Below, in pieces: positions 25,937 to 34,922 of a DNA stretch of 64,000 nucleotides. The notes beneath the pieces were generated by a model. The model had not been told where the DNA came from and did not search any database. It worked only from the letters and a program-made list of their open reading frames with translations. The translations under genes were made by a program, and so were the position numbers. Numbering within the stretch: position 1 is the stretch's first letter; every line of letters starts with the position of its first letter. Location of the stretch: positions 1 through 64,000 of the forward strand of contig CALLBO010000006.1 of assembly GCA_937998875.1 (NCBI GenBank). Reading direction: 5' to 3'. The DNA is from an uncultured Granulosicoccaceae bacterium (lineage in GTDB: Bacteria > Pseudomonadota > Gammaproteobacteria > Granulosicoccales > Granulosicoccaceae).

Positions 25937-26443
25937 GTGTGTCGAGATATTAATGAACATATGAGACATATAATTTACGTAGTGATTATCCTTGCCTGTA
26001 CCGGTTGTGATGTTTTTTGTGATGATGGTCGAGAGAGGGCGGGGCTGAATCAACTGGTAGAAAGATCAGAACAGTGGAGTGCACTTGACTATAAAAATTA
26101 CACAATTAGTTATCTGTCTTGTGGTCAAATATGCACCGGACAAGTAATTACCTTGTCTAATAACATAGTTACGGAGGTAAGAAGTACTGGCAGCAGCGGT
26201 TCAGAGACTTTTTTCCTGCCCAATAGTGATGCTCGATTTAACAGTGTTGATGCAATATTCGATTTTGTCCGTGAATTGAATGTTTCGGTTGATGTGCTCA
26301 AAGTGCAGTATGACTCCCCGTTTGGCTACCCCAGTGTTATATCAGTGGACCCTGAGGCCATGCGTACTAACTGTGATGGCAGTGGAAGCGATACCGTGGA
26401 TGATGAGTACACATATACCATTCAAGTGGAAATTGACCAGTAA
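25937..26443 (+). CDS. DUF6174-like lipoprotein
   Basis: This 168-aa predicted lipoprotein has the lipobox LACTGC. The mature domain has WSALDYKNYTISYLSC, a NNIVTEVR strand, a helix SVDAIFDFVREL and YDSPFGYPSVISVD, which is the order expected for DUF6174. GTG 25937 has an AAAGGA site 4 bases upstream; ATG 25961 gives a cleaner signal peptide and is an alternative. Function unknown. Confidence 0.75.
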   Translation: MCRDINEHMRHIIYVVIILACTGCDVFCDDGRERAGLNQLVERSEQWSALDYKNYTISYLSCGQICTGQVITLSNNIVTEVRSTGSSGSETFFLPNSDARFNSVDAIFDFVRELNVSVDVLKVQYDSPFGYPSVISVDPEAMRTNCDGSGSDTVDDEYTYTIQVEIDQ

Positions 26444-26725
26444 CAGAAGATGATCATTGGATCTTTGAGTACCACAATGGAAACCGATCGCATGTATTCG
26501 CGGCGGTGTTTGCGTGCACGGTAGTCTGTGGCCAGACCAGGGCGAATATACGGGACAGTCTTACTGTAGAGTGGTTTCCTGTATCTGAGCTTCCCGAGAA
26601 CATCATGCCCATGCATCCGAAGGTTATTAAAGACTGTGTAAGTGGTAAATGCCGCGTAATATTTTGATGCGTTGCTCTATAATTGTGTAACCATTCGTGT
26701 AGATCGGAAAACAAGGTACTAATCA
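26444..26725 (+). other. Gap with a protein-like relic frame
   Basis: About 280 bases separate two small genes. One plus-strand frame is open to the TGA at 26665-26667. Its end reads VEWFPVSELPENIMPMHP and KDCVSGKCRVIF, which looks like real protein. It lacks a good start and ribosome site; a GTG near 26500 is the only plausible one. A second frame here also looks coding for about 45 codons. This is most likely the remnant of a decayed gene or a missed small gene; support is weak. Confidence 0.3.
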
Positions 26726-26887
26726 ATGATTGTTGTATACGCACTGATCGTGTTAAACATACTGAGTATTTTTCTCTGTCATCGCATTGCCAAATCAAGA
26801 GGTGCGAGGCCTGTTTTCTGGGGTGTTATGGGTGCACTGTTTGGTCCCTTCGCTATTCCGTTCGCATTCATGGCAAAGCCCGGTTAG
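26726..26887 (+). CDS. Small membrane protein (53 aa)
   Basis: This 53-residue protein has an N-terminal membrane helix (IVVYALIVLNILSIFLC), a basic turn (HRIAKSRGARP) and a second hydrophobic segment with VMGALFGPFAIPFAF. The Gly-Pro-Phe hairpin after a KSRG turn is common among small bacterial membrane proteins. AAGG lies 9 bases upstream of ATG 26726. Function unknown. Confidence 0.65.
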   Translation: MIVVYALIVLNILSIFLCHRIAKSRGARPVFWGVMGALFGPFAIPFAFMAKPG

Positions 26888-26943
26888 ACCTCTGTGTAAT
26901 AGCACTGTTAGATAACGTTGCCTAACTAAATAAAGGATGATTG

Positions 26944-27405
26944 ATGGGGAAATTTAGAGAGTATCCGTGGCTGCAAAGTTCTCTATATTCCTATTTGTTG
27001 TTAGGCATAACAGATACTGTGCATCACTTGCATGCGGCGAAGAGTCTCGGGCATAGCACCGCAATGCATGCGGTGTGGACAGGCGTCGTGTTGATTCCCG
27101 TTGCCCTTCTTTCCGCCTACGGATTTGTGGTCTATCGCCGTAAGGTATTGCTCTGGGTTTTCATGAGTATTGCTTTGCTGGCCGTGATATTGCCCGGTAT
27201 TTATCATGGGGGATGGGATCACCTCATGAAAATACTGGCGCACTTGCGGCTCGAAGGTGAAGGTACAGATATCAGGTCTTTATTTCCACCGGAGGATAAA
27301 AATCTCTGGTTTTATGAGGTAACAGGTACAGCGGAGTTTTTGATTTCGTTAATTGCGCTGTATTTTTTAAGTAGACTATTTACTTCATCAAGAGTGCAAA
27401 CGTAG
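26944..27405 (+). CDS. Integral membrane protein, unknown family
   Basis: This is a 153-aa protein with four predicted membrane helices (about 14-27, 43-62, 69-88 and 130-148). An extracytoplasmic loop carries the YHGGWDHLMKILAHLRLEG segment with several histidines. AAAGGA six bases upstream supports ATG 26944. I do not recognise the family. The gene ends just before the convergent tag gene. Confidence 0.7.
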   Translation: MGKFREYPWLQSSLYSYLLLGITDTVHHLHAAKSLGHSTAMHAVWTGVVLIPVALLSAYGFVVYRRKVLLWVFMSIALLAVILPGIYHGGWDHLMKILAHLRLEGEGTDIRSLFPPEDKNLWFYEVTGTAEFLISLIALYFLSRLFTSSRVQT

Positions 27406-27441
27406 TTGGTTTATTAAATCTCGATAAATGATTTCTTTATT

Positions 27442-28032
27442 CTACCATTTCTTTGGTTTTATCTTTTTAACTTCCGGGTAGCGGAAGCAGTCTTCGGTGT
27501 GATCATTTACCATACCAACTCCCTGCATATACGCGTAGCAGATTGTCTCGCCAATAAATTTAAAACCGCGCTTCTTTAAGTCGCGGCTCATTTTATTGCT
27601 GATAGCAGTTTTAGCCGGTACCTGCTTGATATTTTTGTGCTTATTCTGGATTGGTTTGCCATCGACAAAGCTCCAGATGTAGCTTGCAAAAGAGCCAAAC
27701 TCCTTTTGCACAGCTTTACAGGCAATTGCATTGCTTCTGACAGAAAATATTTTTAAGCGGTTACGAATCAGGCCTGGATCGGTGAGCGCTTTTTCAAGAC
27801 GTTTGTCGGTGAATCGTGCAAGTTTGTCGATATCGAAGTCTACGAACACCTTTTTGTAATGTTCGCGTTTTTGCAGCACCACATGCCAGCTGACACCGGC
27901 CTGAGCGCCTTCGAGTATTAGCATTTCAAACAGCTTTTGATCGTCATAGACAGGTACCCCCCACTCGTTGTCGTGGTAGATTCTGTCGAGCTCATTGCTC
28001 TCGCACCATGTGCAGCGTTTTTTTTCAGCCAT
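27442..28032 (-). CDS. tag: DNA-3-methyladenine glycosylase I
   Basis: Tag removes 3-methyladenine from alkylated DNA. The 196-aa protein has the N-terminal zinc ligands in CTWCES and IYHDNEWG and the C-terminal ones in VNDHTEDCF. The central LILEGAQAGVSWHVVLQKR is the family hallmark (usually SWxTILxKR; VVLQKR here is a mild variant). Length and motif order match TagA. Downstream of DUF2288 and the S41 peptidase on the same strand. Confidence 0.95.
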   Translation of the reverse strand: MAEKKRCTWCESNELDRIYHDNEWGVPVYDDQKLFEMLILEGAQAGVSWHVVLQKREHYKKVFVDFDIDKLARFTDKRLEKALTDPGLIRNRLKIFSVRSNAIACKAVQKEFGSFASYIWSFVDGKPIQNKHKNIKQVPAKTAISNKMSRDLKKRGFKFIGETICYAYMQGVGMVNDHTEDCFRYPEVKKIKPKKW

Positions 28033-28114
28033 AGTCCCGGGTGATCTTCACGTTTGAGTTATTGTGTTGTAAGCACACCAAGAAATAAAGGGCAGCCGAA
28101 TTTTCCGATCATTA

Positions 28115-28492
28115 CTAGTGAATGTCTTTTTCGGAGCCTTTGGTTTGCACCAGAACCCAGGGTGCCACAACCACACACCAGAATTGCGGATTGTCTTTTG
28201 TCCACTGGCGTGCATCATCATCACTGGCACGACGAACAGTACCTTTATCAAGCCAGTTTTGCATGCAGGTTTTATCATCAATTGACATGCTGTGAGCGAC
28301 ATCTACCAGGTCAAGCTCTGCATCAACCCGTACCACAACACCGCGGGCGAAGTGCTTAACCAGTTCCTGCCAGTCAATGACACCTGTCTGTTGGTTGATC
28401 TCCTGCGAGATCTCGTCTGAAATAGTCTGCCCGGAGCTCTGCGCTGATACTGGATCGGGAGATTGATTCTGTTTGTTATCTTTGCTGACCAA
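28115..28492 (-). CDS. DUF2288 family protein
   Basis: This is a 125-aa small cytoplasmic protein. A Gln/Ser-rich N-terminus is followed by the DUF2288 core: IDWQELVKHFARGVVVRVD, LDLVDVAHSMSIDD and the terminal FWCVVVAPWVLVQTK. The family is widespread in gammaproteobacteria and has no known role. It begins 11 bases after the S41 peptidase stop, so it is likely in the same operon. Confidence 0.88.
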   Translation of the reverse strand: MVSKDNKQNQSPDPVSAQSSGQTISDEISQEINQQTGVIDWQELVKHFARGVVVRVDAELDLVDVAHSMSIDDKTCMQNWLDKGTVRRASDDDARQWTKDNPQFWCVVVAPWVLVQTKGSEKDIH

Positions 28493-28503
28493 TGGTCCGG
28501 TCT

Positions 28504-29922
28504 CTATTGCGCGTGGTTTGCCAGTTGTTGAAGTCTGTTGATCGCGGTTTCTAATTGCAAGTCTTTTGCAGCAATATACTCAGCAGCTCTATCGGGATAT
28601 TTCTTTCTGACATCCTTCTCCAGCAGCATTCGCTGAAATGCTCCTGCGTCTGCGTTTATATTCAGCGAGCCGACCCGGCGATACATAAAGTCGCTATCAC
28701 TTTGTACGTATACATCCGGGACGATCCCGGTGGCGTGAATTAACTGATGGTCAGGTCTGCCGAACATGGCGATCGTGGTTCTGATCGCGCCGCCAAGTGG
28801 TGCGGCCAAATTAAATACTTTTTGTACCAGACCCTTTCCGAAAGACGGGCTGCCAATTATGATACCGCGGCCAAAAGATTGAATCGCGCCGGCCACAATT
28901 TCCGATGAGGACATGCTGTCCCCATTGATAAGTACTGCCAGAGGCAGATCAGTCAGATGTTCGCCATGGCGCGGTAACAGTGTTGTTTTACCGGATTTGT
29001 TTCTTTCACAATAGACCTCCTGCTCCGGGCTGAACATTGAGACTATCGCTCTGGCAGCGCGGGTTGAACCACCCGGGTTATCGCGTAAGTCGAGTATGAA
29101 ACTTGTCGCACCCTGCTCAAGTAGACCTTTGAGCAATTTTTCTGTGCGGGTATGTGTTTTGCTGCCAAAGCGACTGATCTTTATATAGCCGATATTTTGA
29201 TCCAGTAATTCAGCGTCTGCGTAGTGTAGTTCTACAGGTGCACGTGTAATCTCAATTTGATGTTTAGTGTCATCACGCATTACTGTGATGACTGCGGTCG
29301 AGTCTGCGGGGCCCTTGAGCACACTGCCAATTTCACTTGCGCGCAAACCTTTTAGCGGCTTATCGTTAACGCTTATGAGTTTGTCGCCCGGCTGTATGTC
29401 TGCGCCATCCATTGGTCCACCGATAAGCACCCCTATGGCAAGCGGGTAATCGTTTTTTATGGTTCTGAACTTTAGTCCAACGCCAACAAAATTACCGCTG
29501 CGTCGGGAGTTATATTTTTTTAAAGCATCGGGGGTAATGTAGTTGGCATACTGATCATTATAGAGATCAAGAGTTTCTGACAAAACTTCACGCATGAGGT
29601 CTATACGTTTTGCATTGACAACTGATTGATAGTCGGCGGAATTGTCGTCGAGTGTCTTTTCAATTATTGTGATTCTGGAATGATAGTCTTTGAGGATTTC
29701 GTCATTTAATGGAGGTGGTTCATCGGTAAACATGGTCAGTTGAGTCTGACTGATAAGATTTAACGCCTTAACAAACTCTGTGTAGGCTGTAGGTTTTACT
29801 GCGGCGGATGCAAACGGTGAAAAAATCACAAGTCCGAGTATGCTGACACAAAGCAGGGCTGTATGAGCCAGTCTGTGTAATTGAGCAACGGTCTGCGTAC
29901 TTTTTTTATAATACGTCTTCAT
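28504..29922 (-). CDS. C-terminal processing protease, S41 family
   Basis: This 472-aa exported serine protease has a signal peptide (hydrophobic core ALLCVSILGLVIFSPFASA), a helical N-terminal domain, a PDZ domain (GVGLKFR, GDKLISVNDKPLKG) and the peptidase core. The catalytic serine is in SMSSSEIVAGA and the lysine in SPSFGKGLVQ. Such CtpA/Prc-type proteases trim envelope proteins in the periplasm. ATG 29922 gives a normal signal peptide; an open frame extends 28 codons further but adds a polar leader. Upstream of DUF2288 and tag on the same strand. Confidence 0.92.
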   Translation of the reverse strand: MKTYYKKSTQTVAQLHRLAHTALLCVSILGLVIFSPFASAAVKPTAYTEFVKALNLISQTQLTMFTDEPPPLNDEILKDYHSRITIIEKTLDDNSADYQSVVNAKRIDLMREVLSETLDLYNDQYANYITPDALKKYNSRRSGNFVGVGLKFRTIKNDYPLAIGVLIGGPMDGADIQPGDKLISVNDKPLKGLRASEIGSVLKGPADSTAVITVMRDDTKHQIEITRAPVELHYADAELLDQNIGYIKISRFGSKTHTRTEKLLKGLLEQGATSFILDLRDNPGGSTRAARAIVSMFSPEQEVYCERNKSGKTTLLPRHGEHLTDLPLAVLINGDSMSSSEIVAGAIQSFGRGIIIGSPSFGKGLVQKVFNLAAPLGGAIRTTIAMFGRPDHQLIHATGIVPDVYVQSDSDFMYRRVGSLNINADAGAFQRMLLEKDVRKKYPDRAAEYIAAKDLQLETAINRLQQLANHAQ

Positions 29923-30129
29923 TCTTATTTGGTGTTGCTTCTGAAATGAACCTGGTTCAGCGGGTTGAGAACTTGTGACCGACGGTTTAGTCGATCGTTC
30001 ATACACCGATGCAAATCGTGCACCTGGTCGTTGCCGCCTGCTATGGCGTAGGGAATTTAAGTAACTAGAGAATTTCGTGACGATTGATAGGGTGACTATA
30101 GCCGTCGTCGGGGAATTTGTCGCAAAGTC

Positions 30130-31074
30130 CTACGACAACTGCAATATTCTTGGCGTACCACTGCGAACTACCTTGAAACCGGCCGCTTCCAACAGGTCCG
30201 CTTTGGTCAGGTCTTCAACCTTGCGGCTTAATGCCAGGCCCATATTATCCAGGAGCGCTGCAGTCTGGAACTGATGATCGTCTATGTGCTGGCCATTCGA
30301 GCTGTCTCTTGGCACCAGGATCGGACGTTTCCCCATACGTAGGGATGTGAGTGCTGTTCCGGTGCCTGCGTGTGCGATAACTACGTCAGCCTCTTGCATG
30401 GCTTGCTCAAGTTCATGGGCTGGCACAACTTCTTTGCCATCAATATTTAAATCGCTGACGTCGGTAGAGCCGGTCTGCCAGAGTACGGATTCTGCATCTG
30501 AGAGGTAGTCTGCGAGGCGAACGAAGAAATCGCGAAAGCTATAATCTTCCATCGTGCCGACAGACACCACCGCGCGGCGGATACCCGCTGGCTTCTGCGT
30601 TAGCGGTACGGATTCAAAACCATCAAACACAGAACCGAGGAATTTCCATTGTTCATTAGCCCAGGCTTCATGTTGGTTATAGAACTTGATGCCCGGTACC
30701 CGGCTTAATGCTTTACCGGTGACGGAAGGCCCTTCTACCCGGGTAGCTGACTCGATGTAGTGAGTGGGTATTCCGCGAATGGCGCTGTAGGGTAGATAGG
30801 CAAGCGCGATTGCAGAGCCGGTGCTGATTACCGAGTTTACGTTGTACTTTCTAATGAGTTTGAATGCCTGCGGTACATTGCGAAGCACCGAAGAGAGTCC
30901 GCGCGGCTTGATGTACGGCACATACTCTACCCGCTGATCCTTCAACATGGACCGGGTTTGCGGTGAGTCAAAAGTTACCCAGATGCAATCTTTACCAACG
31001 CCTTCGATACGCGGCCACAGCTCGGCGAGTTGCGTAAAATGGCCCCCGCTCGATGCCACCAGCATGGTAGTCAT
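30130..31074 (-). CDS. Alg14/Alg13-like glycosyltransferase fusion
   Basis: This 314-aa GT-B enzyme joins an N-terminal Alg14/PssD-like half (VASSGGHFTQL, SVISTGSAIALAYLP) to a C-terminal Alg13/PssE-like half (VVSVGTMEDYSFRDFF, ADVVIAHAGTGTALTSL). In other bacteria these are two proteins that together transfer a sugar (GlcNAc or GlcA) to a lipid-linked acceptor on the cytoplasmic side. It is probably part of cell-surface polysaccharide synthesis, but no other pathway gene is adjacent except the WecG-like gene at 32887. Confidence 0.85.
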   Translation of the reverse strand: MTTMLVASSGGHFTQLAELWPRIEGVGKDCIWVTFDSPQTRSMLKDQRVEYVPYIKPRGLSSVLRNVPQAFKLIRKYNVNSVISTGSAIALAYLPYSAIRGIPTHYIESATRVEGPSVTGKALSRVPGIKFYNQHEAWANEQWKFLGSVFDGFESVPLTQKPAGIRRAVVSVGTMEDYSFRDFFVRLADYLSDAESVLWQTGSTDVSDLNIDGKEVVPAHELEQAMQEADVVIAHAGTGTALTSLRMGKRPILVPRDSSNGQHIDDHQFQTAALLDNMGLALSRKVEDLTKADLLEAAGFKVVRSGTPRILQLS

Positions 31075-31217
31075 GCTGTCACGCCGTTTGTTTTTATTGT
31101 GGTATCAGTGGTCAAACGATGAAAGGTCCGGGGACGCGTTAAACAAAACGGGTGGAATGATGCAGCGCCAGTGGTGCTGCGACGAATCGAGCGAGCAATT
31201 ATCCTACAAAAAGGTGA

Positions 31218-31237
31218 GGTAAGCATGCTTGCTTACC
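31218..31237. promoter_or_regulatory. Short inverted repeat upstream of the glycosyltransferase gene
   Basis: Seven bases (31218-31224) pair perfectly with 31231-31237 around a 6-nt loop. There is no T tract. It sits about 145 bases upstream of the minus-strand glycosyltransferase and could be an operator or the end of the Ldh transcript. Confidence 0.35.
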
Positions 31238-31325
31238 GAGCTGAAATAGCGAATTGCCAAAAAACCGTTGCGTGTGAGTTATGAGGCATGCTGTTGTCGC
31301 TATGATATTGTTTTTTTACGCTGTT

Positions 31326-32393
31326 CTATTTCGCTAAGATCTTTTTCAGGCTATCGGCATCCAGGCCGAACTCTTCTCCAATAGATACGAGCTGCCCGAT
31401 TGTTTCATCGTCAACATCTATGCCGTTTTTTTCTCTATCGAGTCGATTACGCAATTCCGGCTCGCCGGGCATCAGTACAGTATCCTGATCCTGTACCGGC
31501 TTGCTGGATTTAATCGACTGATAAAACTCCATGACCCGTTCTTCAATCTGTTCCTGAGTGTCAAAGGCCAGCGGGTCGATTAAAATGGAAAACACATTGT
31601 TAAACACGCCATTCGGGATGTGATTTCCAGTGGCAACCGTTTCTTTACCGGCTATCGCACCGGCGAGTAGTTCGACAAAAATCGCGAGACCGGAACCTTT
31701 GTGCTGACCGAATGGTGTCAGCGCACCAGACCGGTTTAACCAGATCGGCGATGGATCATCAGTAGGTGTGCCGGCGTCGTCGATAACCCAGCCCAGTGGA
31801 ATTTTATTACCACGATTATGTGCAACTCGCACTTTGCCAAAAGCCACTGTGCTGGTGGCAAGGTCAAGCATTGGTTGGGCGTTACCATTCACGGGAATCC
31901 CTATACTTATAGGGTTAGTGGAGAATGACGGCTGGCTGCTGCCATGTGCCGCAACCAACGGGGCGTGGCCCCAGACATTGACAAAGTGAAGTGAAATTAA
32001 GCCTTGTTGCGCGCAATATTCCGAGTAATGCCCGGCTCTGGATACGTGGCCGGCGTTGCGCAAGCCAAGGACTGCAACTTTGTTGTCCCGACACGATTTA
32101 ATCGCTTCATCAAGCGCGAGCAAAGCCATTCGGTGACCAAAACCCCGTTTGGCGTCTACCACAGTCACAGCGCCTTTGTTTAGTATAACTTCAGGTGTTT
32201 GATTAGGGACCAGATTTCCATCGGCTACCTGTTTTCCGTAAACCGGCAACATGCCGATGCCATGAGAGTCGTGGCCGGAAAGATTTGCCTTCACCAGGTG
32301 TTCGGCAACAATATTTTGCTCGGTTTCGTCACAGCCGAATCCAGTCAGAATTGTGGTGGCCAGTCTGGTAAGGCTATCGGCAGAGTATCTCAT
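31326..32393 (-). CDS. Ldh-family malate/L-lactate/ureidoglycolate dehydrogenase
   Basis: This 355-aa NAD(P)-dependent 2-hydroxyacid dehydrogenase belongs to the non-Rossmann Ldh_2 family. It has SGHDSHGIGM, with the catalytic histidine, and GHVSRAGHYSEYCAQQGLI, FSTNPISIGIP and GQHKGSGLAIFVELLAGAI. It would oxidise malate, lactate or a related diacid. ATG 32393 is preferred because MRYSADSL is the usual family start; an open frame runs 16 codons further up to 32441. No neighbour fixes the substrate. Confidence 0.9.
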   Translation of the reverse strand: MRYSADSLTRLATTILTGFGCDETEQNIVAEHLVKANLSGHDSHGIGMLPVYGKQVADGNLVPNQTPEVILNKGAVTVVDAKRGFGHRMALLALDEAIKSCRDNKVAVLGLRNAGHVSRAGHYSEYCAQQGLISLHFVNVWGHAPLVAAHGSSQPSFSTNPISIGIPVNGNAQPMLDLATSTVAFGKVRVAHNRGNKIPLGWVIDDAGTPTDDPSPIWLNRSGALTPFGQHKGSGLAIFVELLAGAIAGKETVATGNHIPNGVFNNVFSILIDPLAFDTQEQIEERVMEFYQSIKSSKPVQDQDTVLMPGEPELRNRLDREKNGIDVDDETIGQLVSIGEEFGLDADSLKKILAK

Positions 32394-32886
32394 CGTCTGA
32401 TTTTGCGCGGCGCGCCATTTTCGTTGTGACACAGTGAACATAACAGATCAGCGGACACTTTGGCTGCTCGATTTGCGGGGGTGTTACGGTCCGGTTGTCG
32501 TCGTTGCAATGGAGGGTGGTTTACGAATGAGTTACGATAGGAAGTCGCGGTGTCTATCTCGGTAGTATGACTGGAGGCATGGCATCCCGAAGGGGTTTTC
32601 GAACGTCAATGGTTGGCAAATCCCGGCTGAAAACACGCAAGCTCTTACGGGTAACAGGAAAATACAGAGTTAATAATGTTTTACGTGAATGAATTTTCAT
32701 GCACCGGAAGCCCAATATTGACGCGCTGTATTATGTGCAACTCGATGGGCTTGCAGGCGAATCGGTCTGTTAGCGCCTGCATCAACAAAACAGTTAGTGG
32801 CAGCTGATCACCGGTGAAGAGTTCGGAAATTACAATAGCATTGCGTTATTCGGATTGTTTGTTGGCACGTGCCAAAGGGTACCGAT
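32394..32886. other. Intergenic region between divergent genes
   Basis: About 490 bases separate the Ldh and WecG-like genes, which are divergent. A 41-codon basic frame (32567-32692) is open but lacks a good ribosome site and I do not accept it. No terminator or repeat stands out; promoters for both genes are expected here. Confidence 0.4.
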
Positions 32887-33687
32887 GTGAGTCTGGAAAT
32901 TTTAGAAAAAGTACCGTTCGATACGATGGATAGCACTAATAAGTTCAATGTGCTCGATATCGACTTCCTGAGTATCTCCAGAGAAGAAGCGCTGAGCCTG
33001 TTGCAGCAGGTAATTGATCGGGGCGAAAAAGAATCCGTATCGTTCATCAATGCAGACTGTCTTAACATAAGCTGTAAAGATGAAGAATATCGGGCAATTT
33101 TGCAGTCGCAGAAAATTGTGTTGCCTGACGGTGCTGGAATTGAAATCGCGTGTCGGGTGATTGGTAAGCAGCTGGTTGCTAATCTGAATGGTACCGACTT
33201 GATACCGCAGCTCTGGGAGATTGCTGCGCAAAAAGGTTACCGATTCTATTTACTGGGTGCCGCACCCGGAGTCACGCAGCGGATGAAGCTCAAGCTTGAA
33301 GAAACCTACCCGGGTATACAAGTGGCAGGGGAACACCATGGCTACTTTGACCATGACACCGAGTCTGATTCGGTAATTGATGAAATCAATGCAGCAGAAT
33401 CTAATGTCGTGTTGGTTGCATTCGGCGCTCCGGTGCAGGAAAAGTGGATTCATCAATATCAGGGCAAGATCGACAGTAATCTAATTGTCGGCGTTGGTGG
33501 ATTGTTTGATTTTTACTCTGGCGATAAAAAGCGTGCACCGTTATGGATGAGAAATAACGGTCTCGAGTGGATGTATCGGTTGTACCTGGAGCCCGGGCGA
33601 CTATGGCGTCGCTATATCGTTGGTAATCCGTTGTTTGTTTTCCGTGTGTTCAAGTGGAAAAAGCGGGTGGCATCTGCTGGAAGCTGA
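32887..33687 (+). CDS. WecG/TagA/CpsF family glycosyltransferase
   Basis: This 266-aa GT26 enzyme adds a sugar (ManNAcA or similar) to a lipid-linked intermediate at the membrane face. It has SFINADCLNIS, LPDGAGIEIACR, GYRFYLLGAAPGVTQRM, VLVAFGAPVQEKWIHQ and VGVGGLFDFYSG, all in the family order. The C-terminal basic helix (EPGRLWRRYIVGNPLF) probably binds the membrane. GTG 32887 is chosen because AAAGGG lies 7 bases upstream; GTG 32869 in the same frame is the alternative. It is an orphan gene, not inside a visible polysaccharide cluster. Confidence 0.92.
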   Translation: MSLEILEKVPFDTMDSTNKFNVLDIDFLSISREEALSLLQQVIDRGEKESVSFINADCLNISCKDEEYRAILQSQKIVLPDGAGIEIACRVIGKQLVANLNGTDLIPQLWEIAAQKGYRFYLLGAAPGVTQRMKLKLEETYPGIQVAGEHHGYFDHDTESDSVIDEINAAESNVVLVAFGAPVQEKWIHQYQGKIDSNLIVGVGGLFDFYSGDKKRAPLWMRNNGLEWMYRLYLEPGRLWRRYIVGNPLFVFRVFKWKKRVASAGS

Positions 33688-33806
33688 AAGCACGATTGAT
33701 TTAATTTTTGGTCAGACTCATTATTGAGCGACATCCTCCTCACAACCGTAGGCGCCTGCATTCACGACAGCGGGAGGGTGCCTTCAGTTTTGCATTTTCG
33801 TAAACC

Positions 33807-34922
33807 TTAAGCAGTCGCACCAAGTGCCAATGCCCTTTCTCTGGACGCTGCCAGTACTACTTCGTTATTGATGTCTTCACGATTAGCTTCAGGCCAACCC
33901 TGGCAGTGGCGTTCTATAAGCTTGCTGATCATATCGATATGCATAGCCTGATCATTGAGTGCAGGTATGTAGCTGAACTGCTCGCCACCGGCTTCGATAA
34001 AGTACTCTCTATTTTCTTCATCGATTTCTTCGATGGTCTCGAGGCAGTCTGCGGAAAAACCCGGACAAATAACATGAATATGCTTAATACCTTTGGATGG
34101 CAGTGCTTTAAGCGTTTCATCACAATAGGGTTGCAGCCATGGTTCTTTGCCAAAGCGGGATTGAAATACCACCTGGAACTGGTCTTCTGACAATTGCAGC
34201 CGGTCTGCCAGCAATCTTGAAGTTGCCTGACATTGGCAAAAATACGGGTCACCCTTGGTGCGATAGCGTTCTGGTATGCCGTGATACGAGAGAATCAACT
34301 GTTGTGGTTTGCCGTGCTGCTGCCAGTGAGCTTCCACCGACTTTGCCAGTGCATCAATGTAGCCTGCATCATCAAAGTACTGGTTAATAAACCGGCATTC
34401 CGGTATCCACCTGAGCTTGCTGAGTTGCGCGGTTACTTCATCAAAGACGGAGGCGACGGTGGAGCCTGAGTACTGCGGGTACATTGGCAGTACCACCAGT
34501 CTTCTGACATTTTTTTTACGTAATCGTGTTAATGCATCGGCGACTGACGGGTTGCCATATCGCATGGCGAGTTCAACTTCTGCGTTTATGCCTTCCGGGG
34601 ATGTTTCAGCGTTAAGTGTTGCAGCCAAAGCAACGGCCTGTTTACGGCTGATGCTCATCAGCGGTGACCCGTCTTTTTCATCCCAGACGGACTTGTAGGC
34701 CTCAGCGGTTTTAGCTGGCCGAATTCTTAAAATCACGCCATTAAGAATTAGCCACCACAGAACTCTTGGTACTTCAACGATGCGCGGATCGCTTAGGAAT
34801 TGTTTGAGATAACGTCGTACATCCTTTACTTGCGTAGAGTCTGGTGTGCCAAGATTGACCAGCAGTACTCCGAGTCGTGAGGGACTACCGTGCTGATAGT
34901 CCGAATCTCCCAGATATTTCAT
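33807..34922 (-). CDS. hemH: Ferrochelatase
   Basis: HemH inserts iron into protoporphyrin IX, the last step of haem synthesis. The 371-aa protein starts with RLGVLLVNLGTPDS and has the LRRYL-like VRRYLKQFLSDPRI, LPMYPQYSG, LSYHGIPERY (with the metal-site histidine) and a terminal CPGFSADCLETIEEI motif. Length matches bacterial ferrochelatases. It stands alone, convergent with the WecG-like gene and divergent from priA. Confidence 0.96.
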   Translation of the reverse strand: MKYLGDSDYQHGSPSRLGVLLVNLGTPDSTQVKDVRRYLKQFLSDPRIVEVPRVLWWLILNGVILRIRPAKTAEAYKSVWDEKDGSPLMSISRKQAVALAATLNAETSPEGINAEVELAMRYGNPSVADALTRLRKKNVRRLVVLPMYPQYSGSTVASVFDEVTAQLSKLRWIPECRFINQYFDDAGYIDALAKSVEAHWQQHGKPQQLILSYHGIPERYRTKGDPYFCQCQATSRLLADRLQLSEDQFQVVFQSRFGKEPWLQPYCDETLKALPSKGIKHIHVICPGFSADCLETIEEIDEENREYFIEAGGEQFSYIPALNDQAMHIDMISKLIERHCQGWPEANREDINNEVVLAASRERALALGATA

